From positions 388,738,849-388,802,848 of the forward strand of contig NC_053489.1 in NCBI RefSeq assembly GCF_905171775.1: a stretch of 64,000 bases of DNA. The letters are read 5' to 3'. The number at the start of each line of letters is the position of its first letter. Position 1 is the stretch's first letter. A program made the translations under genes and the position numbers. Below, one piece after another: positions 1 to 10,750 of this stretch. The notes under the pieces were generated by a model. It had not been told where the DNA came from. It did no database searches and saw only the letters and a program-made list of their open reading frames with translations. This DNA comes from Rana temporaria. Lineage: Eukaryota; Chordata; Amphibia; Anura; Ranidae.

Positions 1-117
1 GATCGTGTCACTAGAGGTAAGCAACACTGAAGACAAAAATAGTGTGTCTACTGTGAGAGTGGATGCTGCAACTGAGACTGTGTGTATGACGGTGGTCCCT
101 GTGATATGGACTACCGT

Positions 118-391
118 ATTTATCGGCGTATACTGCGCACTTTTTTGCCCTGAAAATCAGGGCAAAATTGTGAGTGCGCGATATACGCCGATACCCGCGC
201 CGAGTTTTGAATACTGCGCCGACATATACCGAGCGCAGTACACTCAGGTATAGTCGGGCAGTCTCGGCTCCTTCCGCGCTCACGTCCTGGACGTACAGGA
301 CGTCAGCGCGGGTAGCCGAGCATTGCCGACAATACACGAGTGTACTGCGCTCTGTATATGTCGGCGCAGTATTCAAAACTCGGCGCGGGAA
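118..391. repeat. Nested inverted repeats (two hairpins)
   Basis: Two hairpins lie side by side. The first (about 127-197) pairs TATCGGCGTATACTGCGC with GCGCGATATACGCCGATA and has an inner stem TGCCCTGAAAATCAGGGCA. The second pairs 196-246 with 339-391; arms of about 51 bases begin CCCGCGCCGAGTTTTGAATA and are almost perfectly complementary. Its spacer centres on the small palindrome CGTCCTGGACGTACAGGACG. This looks like a fold-back non-autonomous DNA element. No protein is encoded and no family could be named. Confidence 0.7.
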
Positions 392-408
392 ACGAGCGGG
401 GAGAAAAT

Positions 409-530
409 GAGGACACCGCAGAAGGACGCCGGACCCGACGAAGAGGACACCCGAAGCCGCAGAAGGACGCCGGACCCGACGAAGAGGACACCCGAAGCCG
501 CAGACGAACGCCGGACCCGACGAGGCCGCC
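409..530. repeat. 41-bp tandem repeat, about three units
   Basis: Units containing CGCCGGACCCGACGA recur with a period of 41 bases (for example AAGAGGACAC at 441 and again at 482). The first copy is shortened. The block directly follows the hairpin pair. All frames across it give low-complexity peptides, so I do not read it as coding. Confidence 0.75.
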
Positions 531-1148
531 GATGGACGCCGCGCAAGACACCAAAAAGATTTTACATGCTCACCTTCCAACGTTTCAACAGCCAAGAGAG
601 CGAGCTATGGCCCCCACAGCTTTATTAAAAACATAGAATCACAAAACATGCATTGATTGGTTCACATCATACAGACACACCCACTCTACCCACCCCTCAC
701 CCATTCTACCCTCCTCCCCTGTGTGGCTTGTCCTTAGCATGAAGCTTCTCATTGGTCAGTTCACATAAAAGGGTGGTTTCTCCTCACAAGTCCATTCCAG
801 GGAAGCTGCACACACCCTTCTTGTCATGTGGCATAGAGTCCCCTTGTGTCTTTTATTCAGACTCATTCGCCATTTTACATAGAATTCCTTTGGTGGGGGT
901 GAAGAGAAGAGGGATGGGAGAACATTTGCTGGTTTCAAATTAGCTTTATCCTCCACTTTCAATGCTGTGTTCTTTTGACGTTTAAAACTTAATATCATAT
1001 CTGACAAATCTTATCAAGGAAAATAAGCAGTATTGATCATTCCCATACATACATATGCATAATGCGTATAAAAACAAATAAACAGTATAAGGAAAAGAGG
1101 AAAATTTCTTTGATTCTAATCATAACATAAAAAACATTTTCATTTTAG
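531..1148. other. Unassigned intergenic sequence
   Basis: This stretch is AT-biased and has no long open frame or recognisable repeat. It ends in a T-rich tract and TTTTAG at about 1142-1147, which could be a splice acceptor for the coding remnant that follows. Nothing else is supported. Confidence 0.4.
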
Positions 1149-1149
1149 C

Positions 1150-1944
1150 ACATGCACCACACCTGCCTGGTTCACCCCTGAAAATATGGACCCCATCAAG
1201 GTCTCCCATGGCTGTGGTCGAGACCCACCTGCTATTACACATGACAAGGTCAGTACTTTTGCTGGAGAACATGTATGTTTGCCTTAGGAAGAGTACGACA
1301 CTACTGATATTGACTCTTCGTCTGATGTTGGGGATGACAAGTGGTTTGAGCCGGAGCTGCCTGAGTCACAATGGGGCATAACCTCCCGTGCTTCCAAACC
1401 CCACAAGCACAAAAGACACTCCAGGGATGCCACGCCACATGCGGATGTTCCACAGTTAACCTGGGGAGTTGCCGTGCCAAGCACCAGTGTTATTGAAGAA
1501 TTTATTCCCGCTGCCTTTCCTGTTGCAAAGAGAGCGCCAGAAGCTATTGTCCTGTTAGGACTTGCACACCCCCTTACCTTGCCAAAACTGGCGCGCCTTC
1601 AACGCCTTGTTATGAAGAAGGTGGCCATGGACTACGGGTGGGAATATCCCTATGTGCCTCCAGCTCTCATGCCCATAATTGAAGAAAAGAGAGAGGATTG
1701 GTACAAGGATGCAATTTGGGAATTTTTAAATGTGCCAATGGCTGCTCGTGACACGGACTATACCTTCGCTCATTTGAGCCATCAGTACGAAGATTGCTTG
1801 AAAGACTGGAGTCCCGGTCGGTACATTTACAGTGACAAGGTGGTCCTCAAATGCCCTGGGAAGGTGGACCAAGTTTACTCCATTACCACCACAAATAAGA
1901 GAGGAAACATCCTCACCTTGCCTGACCCAAGATTTTACAAGTAG
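1150..1944 (+). pseudogene. Unrecognised coding remnant, possibly two exons
   Basis: An open frame runs from 1288 to the TAG at 1942-1944 (about 218 codons). It opens with an acidic, Ser/Asp-rich segment, then a basic segment (KPHKHKRHSR), then an apparently folded region with many aromatic residues (DYGWEYPYVPPALMP, KREDWYKDAIWEF, PGRYIYSD). In the same phase upstream, 1150-1248 is also open and ends AAG followed by GTCAGT, a good splice donor. A TTTGCCTTAG acceptor precedes 1288. The implied intron is only 39 bases, too short for a vertebrate, so a deletion inside an intron or chance similarity is possible. Codon use looks like real protein. I do not recognise the family. It could be an accessory protein of a DNA transposon or a host gene fragment. 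No catalytic motif was identified. Confidence 0.45.
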
Positions 1945-2004
1945 GCCTAATGCCTGCATTGTCACTTTTATTTGCTGCTTTAAGAAGTTACGGATGGGAA
2001 TGAT

Positions 2005-3650
2005 TGCTAGATATGTGCATTCCCGTTCGTACGAATGTTATTTTCGTACGAAAATGTTCATTTTCGTACCCGCAGAATAATGTGTACATACGAAAAAATT
2101 AAAGCACCAAAATACGAAAACGACGGGATTACGAATGAGCCACATAACGAACAACCGCAAATATGAACGAACGATCTGACGAAAATACGACAAAACGAAA
2201 ACGGCAAAAGAACGAAAATTACATCTATAACAAAAGATTTGCATTCTGTATCCTGTTTGAATCCCCTCTCTGCTCGTATCCTCAGCCGCATGTCTACATG
2301 ACACCTACAACAAAAGATTTGCATTCTGTATCCTGTTTGAATCCCCTCTCTGCTCGTATCCTCAGCCGTATGTTCACACGACATCCACAACAAAAGATTT
2401 GCATTCTGTATCCTGTTTGAATCCCCTCTCTGCTCGTATCCTCAGCCGTATGTTCACACGACATCCACAACAAAAGATTTGCACTCTGTATCTTGTTTGA
2501 ATCCCTTCTCTGTTCGCACCCTCAGTCGTATGCTCATATGACATCCACAACAAAAGACCCACACTCTGCATTTTGTTTGAATCCTTTCCCTATCCGCATC
2601 CCCAGTCGCATGCTCACACGACATCCACAACAAAAGATTTGCATTCTGTATCCTGTTTGAATCCCCTCTCTGCTCGTATCCTCAGCCGTATGTTCACACG
2701 ACATCCACAACAAAAGATTTGCACTCTGTATCTTGCTTGAATCCCTTCTCTGTTCGCACCCTCAGTCGTATGCTCACACGACATCCACAACAAAATACCC
2801 GCACCCTGTATTTTTAATTTATTTTTTCTGTTCGTATTTTGGATTCAACAGAATGCAAATCTTTTGCCACAGATGTCACACGAACACACGACCGAAAACA
2901 CCAAAAGAAAAAGGACCCAAAACACAGAATGCAAATCCCTTGCCACAGATGTAATTTTCGTTTTTTTGAATGGGCAGTGAGTGTAGTTAGTGAAGCAGCT
3001 TCTCTTTTGTGCTGAGTAGTACAGTAAAGCCAAATAAACTTTTCTGTGGATTTTCATCTGAAGGGAGATCAGTTGGCCAGACTTTTGAACCCAAAAATGG
3101 TTTTCTGATGGAGTTTAAAAACGAACAAATTTTCTGAGAACGAACGGAAAACGTTCGTTTTTATGTTTGTTGTTAAAAAAGTCTGACCAAGTGTATGGGG
3201 CTTAACAATCGTTAATATAGATGAGCTGCGTGTTGAAAGTGCCGCGAATCCCGCAATATATTTACGAAAGTACAAAATTACGAAAATCCTTTTTCTGTTC
3301 GTATCTTCAGTCGCATGCCCACATGACATCCACAACAAATTGTCATAGATGTCACACAAACACACGACCGAAAACACGAACAGAAAAAGGAATCCAAAAC
3401 ACAGAATGCAAATCATTGACGAAAATTCACAAAAATTATTGTCTAACAAGTAACGAACATGAATTAAACAGAATAACGAACCATCCCGCATGTACGAAAA
3501 TAAAACGGTAACGAAAATACGAAACGATCGGAATACGAAAAAATCTCGTTGTACGAAAAACGAACAGGAAAACGGGCGTCTTACGAAAAACGAACGGAAA
3601 CGAACCTACGGAGCGATACGAAACAGAACAAAAGAAAACAACATTTTTTT
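2005..3650. repeat. ACGAA/TTCGT-rich repeat block
   Basis: The words ACGAAAA and TTCGTACGAA recur very densely at 2025-2220 and 3120-3620 and flank the 80-bp satellite. At 3060-3205 lies a segment ending AAAGTCTGACCAAGTGTATG, related to the terminal sequence of the MITE at 59.9 kb. The whole block looks like one or two non-autonomous elements with inverted partial copies inside. No coding frame is credible; the long open frames here are by-products of the repeats. Confidence 0.55.
2221..2870. repeat. 80-bp satellite, eight copies
   Basis: The block CAAAAGATTT or a close variant starts at 2231, 2311, 2391, 2471, 2551, 2631, 2711 and 2791, an exact 80-base period. Units contain GCATTCTGTATCCTG and CTCAGCCGTATG. 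Copies 5 and 8 are the most diverged, and copies 3-4 resemble copies 6-7, suggesting multi-unit duplication. Reverse-complement partial units follow at about 2850-2950 and 3345-3418. Confidence 0.9.
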
Positions 3651-4324
3651 CTGTGCACATGTCTAATGATTGTCTCTTTTCAATTTTGTTTTCATTTGCA
3701 CTGGATCCACATTTGGTTATTTGTGCAGAACTTCGGGGGGTATGATGAGTTAGTAAGAATAGGGTGCCGCCGGCTTCTCCACAGCACAAGAAAAAGAAAA
3801 GAAGAAGAGGAAAACTTTTTTTTTATTTCTCTTTTTCTTCTGATTTGAGCTTGGACTGCCTTATGATGGTAATACCAGTGCACTGACTGCTAGGGGCAGT
3901 GTTCTGCAACTTTTACCACCGCAGAGACGGACTTGTACATATATTTCCCATGAGCCTTGTGTCTCTTTGGAAGGAAAGGAAGTTTCGCCTTTTACTGGGG
4001 AAGGTGCAGCTTCAATTCCAACCTTAGTGACTTTAAAATGCATAACTGATGTGTATTTGTATATGTTCTTCCAATTTTTGTCTTGCAGGTTGTTGACCAC
4101 CTATCAAAACTGTCAGAGAATGGGACAGGATAGATAGTCAGGAGTGAAAATTAAGTTACTATGCATCACTGTGCATAACTGTACAGATCAATGTTTTATA
4201 TTTTTTATAGTTTTATACCTTTCTATTTCCTACTATACTATAATGCAGATTCAGGTCAGGTATTCAGGCTTGAATACCTTGTGTTGGAACACTGAGGACA
4301 GTGTCTATTCAGGTTGGGGGAGTG
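3651..4324 (+). other. Probable internal 3' remnant of an LTR element
   Basis: No long open frame. The last bases before the LTR, GGTTGGGGGAG, are purine-rich like a retroelement polypurine tract; compare TTTTGGTGGGAG before the 3' LTR of the BEL element at 26.9 kb. TTTTTGTCTTGCAG at about 4076-4089 resembles a splice acceptor. I infer that this is internal retrotransposon sequence upstream of a 3' LTR. Confidence 0.4.
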
Positions 4325-5400
4325 TGTAGCGCATGGTTACTTCCAAGTACCGGTGCTATTGAAATTTAGAGGGTGATCAGAGTATTAGTAGACTCTGATA
4401 CAAATTGTTATGTTCAAAACAGGGTCTCTGTCTCAGCTTGGCTGTGCTGTGGGCTCATTCTGTTGTACTGGGGTGTTCTCAGTGCAGTAGATGGCAGCAG
4501 TGTAGTCAAGGTTTGGGTGCTTTTCCCTAGCAGCCAATCAGGAGGGTTGAGCCTCGCTGGGCATTCTGGGGGAGGGTATTTATGGGGCAGACGCCATTAG
4601 CTCTGGGTCTTCTTCCAGTGTGGCACCCACCTTTAGGGTGACCACATCACAGCACCCCAGCGTTATGGCCTACCTGGCCGAGGTGTGCGTACCACGTGGT
4701 GTTCCTGGTTCCGGGACCATGTTGGTCTAGAACATTTGAGCAGCAGCGGGGACCCAGTGAATGTCTGGGTTCCCATTTTTGAAGATCCCAAGCGGTATAG
4801 TTGTTCGGTGGGGAGTCCATCTGCGGAGAGCCAGTGAGAGGCTGGCGATCAAAAAGGATTACGACAAACCACCGGGGATCAAGGTAGCCGGACACTGAAG
4901 GATTGATCACCTGTCAGTCGGTACCTGGCCGACTATAAGGAGGAGATCCAGGCGCAATTCTTCAAGGAGGGTTGTCTCCGTAATTGTAATCAGTGAGGGC
5001 CTGTGGCAGAGGTTTCTCCCTGAGTCCATTCCAGGAGGGTCTGTGGCAGAGACTTTTCCTCAAGTTCAGGTCCATTCCAGGAGGGTCTGTGGCAGAGACT
5101 TTTCCCAGAAAAAGGTTTGAGTGATACTCCGGCTGCCAGGTCAGTGAGAGAGGCCTGACCGGGTACGCTAAGCACACTCAGGCAGGAGTGGTGCGGAAAG
5201 TGTTACATATGGGAGCAGGACTGTTTCCAAATACTACGCCTGAATCTGCTCTTCTCCTTCTTCCTTCAACTCTATCCTTTCATCACCAGTTTATTGTTTT
5301 TACCCGGCTGGTGCACCATACACCCCTAGGAATTCGGAGAGCCACGAGGTAAATGTGCCACCCAAAACAAACCAGCAGCTCCTCCGGGGGTAGTGCTACA
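4325..5400 (+). mobile_element. LTR of an LTR retrotransposon (probable 3' LTR)
   Basis: The block starts TGTAGC and ends GCTACA, the short perfect inverted repeat expected of an LTR, and is about 1.08 kb long. It has a CCAAT-type box (CAGCCAATCAGG, about 4530) and a TATTTAT box (about 4576), as expected of an LTR promoter. A purine-rich tract precedes it, so it is more likely a 3' LTR than a solo one. A segment starting GTCCATTCCAGGAGGGTCTG is duplicated in tandem at about 5023-5104. I saw no flanking target duplication and no partner LTR, so the element is broken. Confidence 0.6.
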
Positions 5401-5619
5401 TTTTATTTAAATTTTTTATTTTAGTAGGAGCCTGTAAAGCAGGGGTAGGCAACCTTTTGAGCAGTGTACCAAAGAAATTGAGCGTGCCAATTTTATAACA
5501 AAAAATGTCAACTTCACACTCTCAATCACGAAAAGGATTTTTTATAAAGTAAATGCTGTAAACTACTTGAGTAGTATTGAGAAATTAACATCCTGCACTC
5601 TCACGGCTCAGATCAGCCC
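5401..5619. other. Short interspersed repeat fragment, unclassified
   Basis: AGCAGGGGTAGGCAACCTTT at about 5437 resembles the start of widespread hAT-type non-autonomous elements in vertebrates. The rest is unremarkable AT-rich sequence leading into the minisatellite. No terminal partner was located. Confidence 0.3.
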
Positions 5620-7185
5620 CAATTACTGCAACTCCACACCTCAGATCACCTTCCCCCCTGCACATCTGTCCCACCACTGAAACCCCCTGCTCATCTGTCC
5701 CACCACTGTTCCCGCTTTCTTATCTGCCCCAACACTGTACCTCCCTGCACATCTGCTTCACCGCCATATCCCCATGCTCTTCTATCTCACCACTGTAAAC
5801 CACTGCTCATCTGTTCCACCACTGTAACCCCCTGCTCATCTATCCCAACACTAACCCCCTGCTCATCTGCCCCACCACTGCAACACCCTGCACATCTGCC
5901 TCACCACTCTAATCCCTTGCACATTTGCCCCACCACTGTACTAACCTTCTCATCTGTCTCACCACCGTAACCCCTGTACATCTGCCCCACCACTGTACCA
6001 GGCTGCTCTTCTGTCCCACCACTGTAACCCCCTGCTCATCTTCCCCACCACTGTAACCCCCTGCACATCTTCCCCACCAATGTACCCCTTTTCTCATCTG
6101 GCCCACCACTGTAGCCCCCTGCACATCTGTCACACCACCGCAACCCCCTGTACATCTGCCCCACCACTGTACCGGGCTGCTCTTCTGTCCCGCCAAAGTA
6201 ACCCCCTGCACATCTGCCCCACCACTGTAACCCCCTGCACACCTGCCCCACTACTGTACTACCCTGCACATCTGCCCCACAACTGTACTACCCTGCACTG
6301 TAACCCCCTGCTCATCTGTCCCACCACTGTAACCCCCTGCTCATCTGTCCCACCACTGTAACCCCCTGCTCATCTGTCCCACCACTGTAACCCCTGCTCA
6401 TCTTCCCACCACTGCAACCCCCTGCACATCTGCCTCACCACTCTAATCCCTTGCACGTTTGCCCCACCACTGTACTAACCTTCTCATCTGTCCCACCACC
6501 GTAACCCCCTGTACATCTGCCCCACCACTGTACCAGGCTGCTCTTCTGTCCCACCACTGTAACCCCCTGCTCATCTTCCCCACCAATGTACCCCCTTTCT
6601 TATCTGGCCCACCACTGTAACCACCTTTCTAATTTGCCCCACCACTGTAAGCCCCTGCACATCTGTCCCACCACCGCAACCCCCTCTACATCTGCCCCAC
6701 CACTGTACCGGGCTGCTCTTCTGTCCCGCCAATGTAACCCCCTGCACATCTGCTCCACCACTGTAACCCCCTGCACATCTGCCCCACTACTGTACTACCC
6801 TGCACATCTGCCCCACAACTGTACTACCCTGCACATCTGCCCCACCACTGTAACCCCCTGCACATCTGCCCCACCACTGTAACCCCCTGCACATCTGCCC
6901 CACCACTCTAATCCCTTGCACATTTGCCCCACCACTGCAACCCCCTGCTCATCTGCCCCACCACTGCAACCCCCTGCACATCTGCCCCACCACTCTAATC
7001 CCTTCCACATTTGCCCCACCACTGTACTAACCTTCTCATCTGTCCCACCACCCTAACCCCCTGTACATCTGCCCCACCACTGTACCAGGCTGCTCTTCTG
7101 TCCCACCACTGTAACCCCCTGCTCATCTTCCTCACCAATGTACCCCCTTTCGCATCTGGCCCACCACTGTAACCACCTTTTTAAT
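5620..7185. repeat. 29-bp minisatellite with higher-order structure
   Basis: The unit CTGCACATCTGCCCCACCAC plus TGTAACCCC repeats with a period near 29 bases, about 50 copies. A variant string beginning TACCAGGCTGCTCTTCTGTC and leading into a CATCTGGCCC variant occurs near 5997, 6531 and 7081, so blocks of about 540 bases were themselves duplicated. Open frames through the array on either strand are repeats of the unit and are not genes. Confidence 0.93.
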
Positions 7186-7440
7186 TTGCGCGTTGTGCGA
7201 CATTTCACCTGTTTCACAAGCCGTCAATCATCGAACCGAAGGATAGGAACACCCAGTCCCGCAGTCATCGGAACCCTGAGGCAGGGATAGGAACGCCCAG
7301 TCCCGGAGTCATCAAAATGCGGAAGCCCTGGACCATATCAGAATATAAAGGTATGTACGGAAAAAAAAAAGAAGACCTGCTGAAAGTAAATGCCCTTACT
7401 ATGCTTAGTCTAATGTTAAAAATTAGTTTTTAGGGTGAAC
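7186..7440. other. Junction region with a short duplicated motif
   Basis: GATAGGAAC followed by RCCCAGTCCC occurs twice (about 7231 and 7279). The region ends in GGGTGAACCTCCACTTTAA. It separates the minisatellite from the Harbinger remnant. No gene was seen. Confidence 0.35.
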
Positions 7441-7484
7441 CTCCACTTTAAATACTATAACTGCATTCAGTGTGATGTAAGGAG

Positions 7485-7978
7485 AGGATGCTCAGCAGCT
7501 GGTTACACATCTGGACCCAGGAGCACTAGTGTGGGCCACAAGTATACCTTTTGTTTCATTCTCATAAGGCTTCAAAGAGCTTCTACACTGGAGACCAGGA
7601 ACCCCACATCTCCAGGAGACCCCCAACCGCGGGATGTGGAGGAAGGAGAAGTGGAGGAAGGAGAGGTGGAGGAAGTGGTGGAAACTGGCACCACAACAGG
7701 TCAGTGTCATACACCACCAATTTTGGTAATAGATGCATGCCTGCATATTAATATTACATGGTGTGTTTTTTAATTTTAGGTGATGTTCTGCTTGTGGACC
7801 AAGAACCTACCCCTTTCACAAGTCATAGTGCACAGATCATGATACAGGACATAATGGTCTGCTGTCGTGATGAACATAATCAAGGAAAAAAGCAAGCAGC
7901 TCGAGATCAAACTAAAGAACATGATCGATGTTCTTGGGAGGATAGAATCATTTGTTAATTTTGGACCAAATCCAGGTT
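7485..7978 (+). pseudogene. Harbinger Myb-like accessory protein, C-terminal remnant
   Basis: In PIF/Harbinger elements a second protein with a Myb/SANT domain works with the transposase. Here only the C-terminal part survives. It has a Glu-rich linker (EEGEVEEGEVEEVVE) ending at a donor ACAG|GTCAGT (about 7702), an intron, and the acceptor TTTTAATTTTAG (about 7779). The next exon begins with residues GDVLLVDQEPTPF, leads into a coiled-coil-like end containing IIKEKSKQLEIKLKNMIDVL, and stops at 7978. A frameshift near 7866 separates the two parts of the last exon. No Myb domain is visible upstream, where the sequence has been replaced. The assignment rests on resemblance of the C-terminus and on the transposase partner downstream. 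Confidence 0.6.
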
Positions 7979-8659
7979 TTTAGTTTTTTAATTTCTAATA
8001 ATTGTTTTGAAAATTATGTAAATTAAAAAAGCCACATTTTGAAGATGCACACAGTGGGGTGGATTCAGTAAGCAATTGCGTCTGCGTAACCATAGTTACG
8101 CAGCGCAATTGCTTAGTTGTGCCGGCGTAACGACTTTTCGGTATTCAGAAAGCTTGTTACGCCGACTGCAGCCTAAGATATGACTGGCATAAGGCTCTCA
8201 TGCCGTCGTATCGTAGGCTGCATTCTTACGATGGCCGCTAGGTGGCGTTCCCGTAGTGGTCAGCGTAGAATATGCAAATTGCATACTAACGCCGATTCAC
8301 AACCGTACGCGCGCCCTACGTACGCAGTTTACGTCGTTTACGTTCGTTGGGTTCCGCGTAAGGCTGCTCCTGCTATTAGCAGGGGCAGCCAATGCTAAGT
8401 ATACCCGTCGTTCCGGCGTTGCGATGTTTGAAAATTACGTTGTTTGCGTAAGTGAATCGTGAATGGCGCTGGACGCCATTTACGCTCACGTTGAAGCAAA
8501 TGACGTCCTTGCGACATCATTTGCCGCAATGCACGTCGGGAAAGTTTCCCGACGGAGCATGCGCACTACGTTCGGTGCGGGAACGCGCCTAATTTAAATG
8601 ATCCACGCCCCCTACGGGATCATTTAAATTACGCGCCCTTACGTCGGGCAGTTTTAAGG

Positions 8660-10746
8660 TGTACTTTAGCTTGAGCACCATCTACACCAACAGGCATATC
8701 CACCTAGGCTTAATCTGAACAAGCCAAATTGCCTAGCTTCTATCCGTTTCTCCTACTCCTCCTCTGTTTATATAAGTCCCAGTGACTTTGCGGGATTATG
8801 CATACCTTTTGTATTATGTATGTTTATTTTGTGTCATTCATGTCCTCTCTATCTAGCTATCCCTCAATTCATTATATTTACCTGCCTCTAGGGGGGTCAT
8901 CGCGGGGCCCGTTAGCCTCCACATCCAGGCGGGGACACCCCTATGTACCTCTCCACAGTTTATTCTTTGATCAGGGGTTCCCCGTATAATATTATTGATT
9001 TATAATCGACTACCGCCCACTCTGTAGGGCTAACAATGTAGGCCCTCCGGTACCCCTTTATTTTTATATATATATGTAACTCGCATACCACTGTGTATAT
9101 TTACACATATTTGTAAGCCCATATGTCCTATGGCACTTTGTTTATATACCTCATTATCATGATGTGACATCTCACCCAGGTATCTGGCATAATTTACCAC
9201 ACATATGGGTGATATGAAGACACAGTTTACCATCTAGTTCTATTTACGTTCCATTTGTTACTAATCATCTCATCTTATGAGGTTGTTCCTCACAACGTTG
9301 GGCGAAATACACCACACGCAGATTATATATATATATATATATTTTACCTTTTATTGTTTACCCTAATAGCAATCACAGCCTGATATCGCATCAAAGCCCA
9401 CTGACTAACTGCATTAACTATGTCTATGTAAGAAAGCGTCAATATGCAAACTAGGTTTGTCCAAAAGAGCTACTTCTAACCAGTCCGATTGGATGGCGAT
9501 CCCCTACAAACTCCATGATTGGCTATCACTGTATAGTGGGAGGGCTGTTTTCATGGTGACGCTTGCTATTTAAATTACAAGCTGCAGTATGCGTGTACCC
9601 GCTTCAGAAGACGTAATCATAACGAAATGTGCGTAAAGCGGATACACGCACACCCACACGCACTTCCGGGTTAACCAGCTGACCATCAGTGGAACGCACG
9701 CCGTTCCTAGGCTGGCGCTGACATCTTTTACCGGACACGAGTGCCGTGCTGGGAGGTCTGCTATCGCTAGATAGCTGCCCATTTATCTTTGTTTTTAATA
9801 TTATTTCATTTTAACCGTTTTATTGGAACCTTGGTTCTAGTGTTATTTTATTTTTTAATTTTGTATTCATCCTGCTTTTTGTGCACGCCAGTTTTTGTGG
9901 CTGTGCGAATAAATTACCTCTTGGTTTTGAACATACTACGCTATGTGACATTATTTTTTCCCCTGGAGGAACTTGGATAGCCGAGAGGACCTGAACCACC
10001 TGGATTAGGACATCTATCCACAGGACCTAAGGAGAAGACAGCCAAGCGGTGGGAGATCACACAGTTATATGCACTTTACCCCTGCAGGGGTGAGTGCCTC
10101 TGGTGAATGGGGACCCAGGAGGGGGAGCACCGGAACCACTGCGTGAACCTTCACAACTGCATTTTGTGATTACTTATCCAAAGTGGGAGCACCTGTTCAC
10201 GAACAATCTCACATACCTCTGATCTCTGCTATTTGATCTATCATATATGGACTGCTGATTTATTTTTGGATTTATTTTTGGATTTATCACTTATTGGACT
10301 ACTGCAATAATTAACATTTTTGCACTTTCACTTATTAATCGCCGTGCTTTGATTCAGCACCCTCACTGCTGACAGGCGGCCATTATTAATTCTGTACTTA
10401 ATTGTATATCTGTATATTTATTCACTAATTTATTACCACCGTATTGGTTACTCACCTAGTGCACCTGTTGTTATAGTATTATCTATATACACCCAACTGT
10501 ACCATCATTGGTGCATATTATTATTATTATTTCACATAACTTATTCTGTCTGAGTGTTCTAATACACATTATTCATACTCAATCACCTATGAGGTTGGTG
10601 AGGTTTATCGAGGCACTTTTATTGATTAGATCCAATAGCTCTTAACCTCCCCCTGGATCACATATAAGTCCTATGTACCACTGTTCTGGTACATTTAGCC
10701 TCCAGCTGAGACAGCGCCACGACCCCCACACTTTTTCATTTTAGTT
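8660..10746 (+). mobile_element. Unclassified repeat carrying a hammerhead-like fold
   Basis: This block has no coding frame of note. It contains the hammerhead-like fold at 9591-9649 and, about 260 bases downstream, an AATAAA signal (9909) in an oligo-T-rich context. The layout (ribozyme, then poly(A) signal, then non-coding tail) resembles the hammerhead repeats known from Penelope-like elements and retrozymes, but no reverse transcriptase is present. Boundaries are inferred from where the surrounding MITE stops being recognisable and are uncertain. Confidence 0.4.
9591..9649 (+). ncRNA. Hammerhead ribozyme-like fold (copy 1)
   Basis: Stem I pairs 9591-9604 with 9636-9649 (13 of 14 pairs). 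The core follows at once: CAGAAGA at 9605-9611 (consensus CUGANGA, one change), a short stem-loop II at 9612-9623, GAAA at 9624-9627, a very short stem III (TGTGCG), then U-A at 9634-9635 as the expected cleavage position, immediately before the 3' strand of stem I. The order and adjacency are exactly those of a type I hammerhead. Stem II is weak and U4 is changed, so activity is doubtful. Confidence 0.6.
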
Positions 10747-10750
10747 TTAA

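Noticed and set aside
1249..1287. A real 39-base spliceosomal intron
   Set aside because: The splice-site matches are good, but vertebrate introns this short are not expected. I keep it only as a possible deletion remnant.
5909..7022. Gly/Gln-rich or Pro/His-rich proteins in the minisatellite
   Set aside because: Frames on both strands are translations of the 29-bp unit and end arbitrarily.
5620..7185. CRISPR-like array at the 29-bp repeat
   Set aside because: There are no unique spacers; units abut directly, and the context is eukaryotic.
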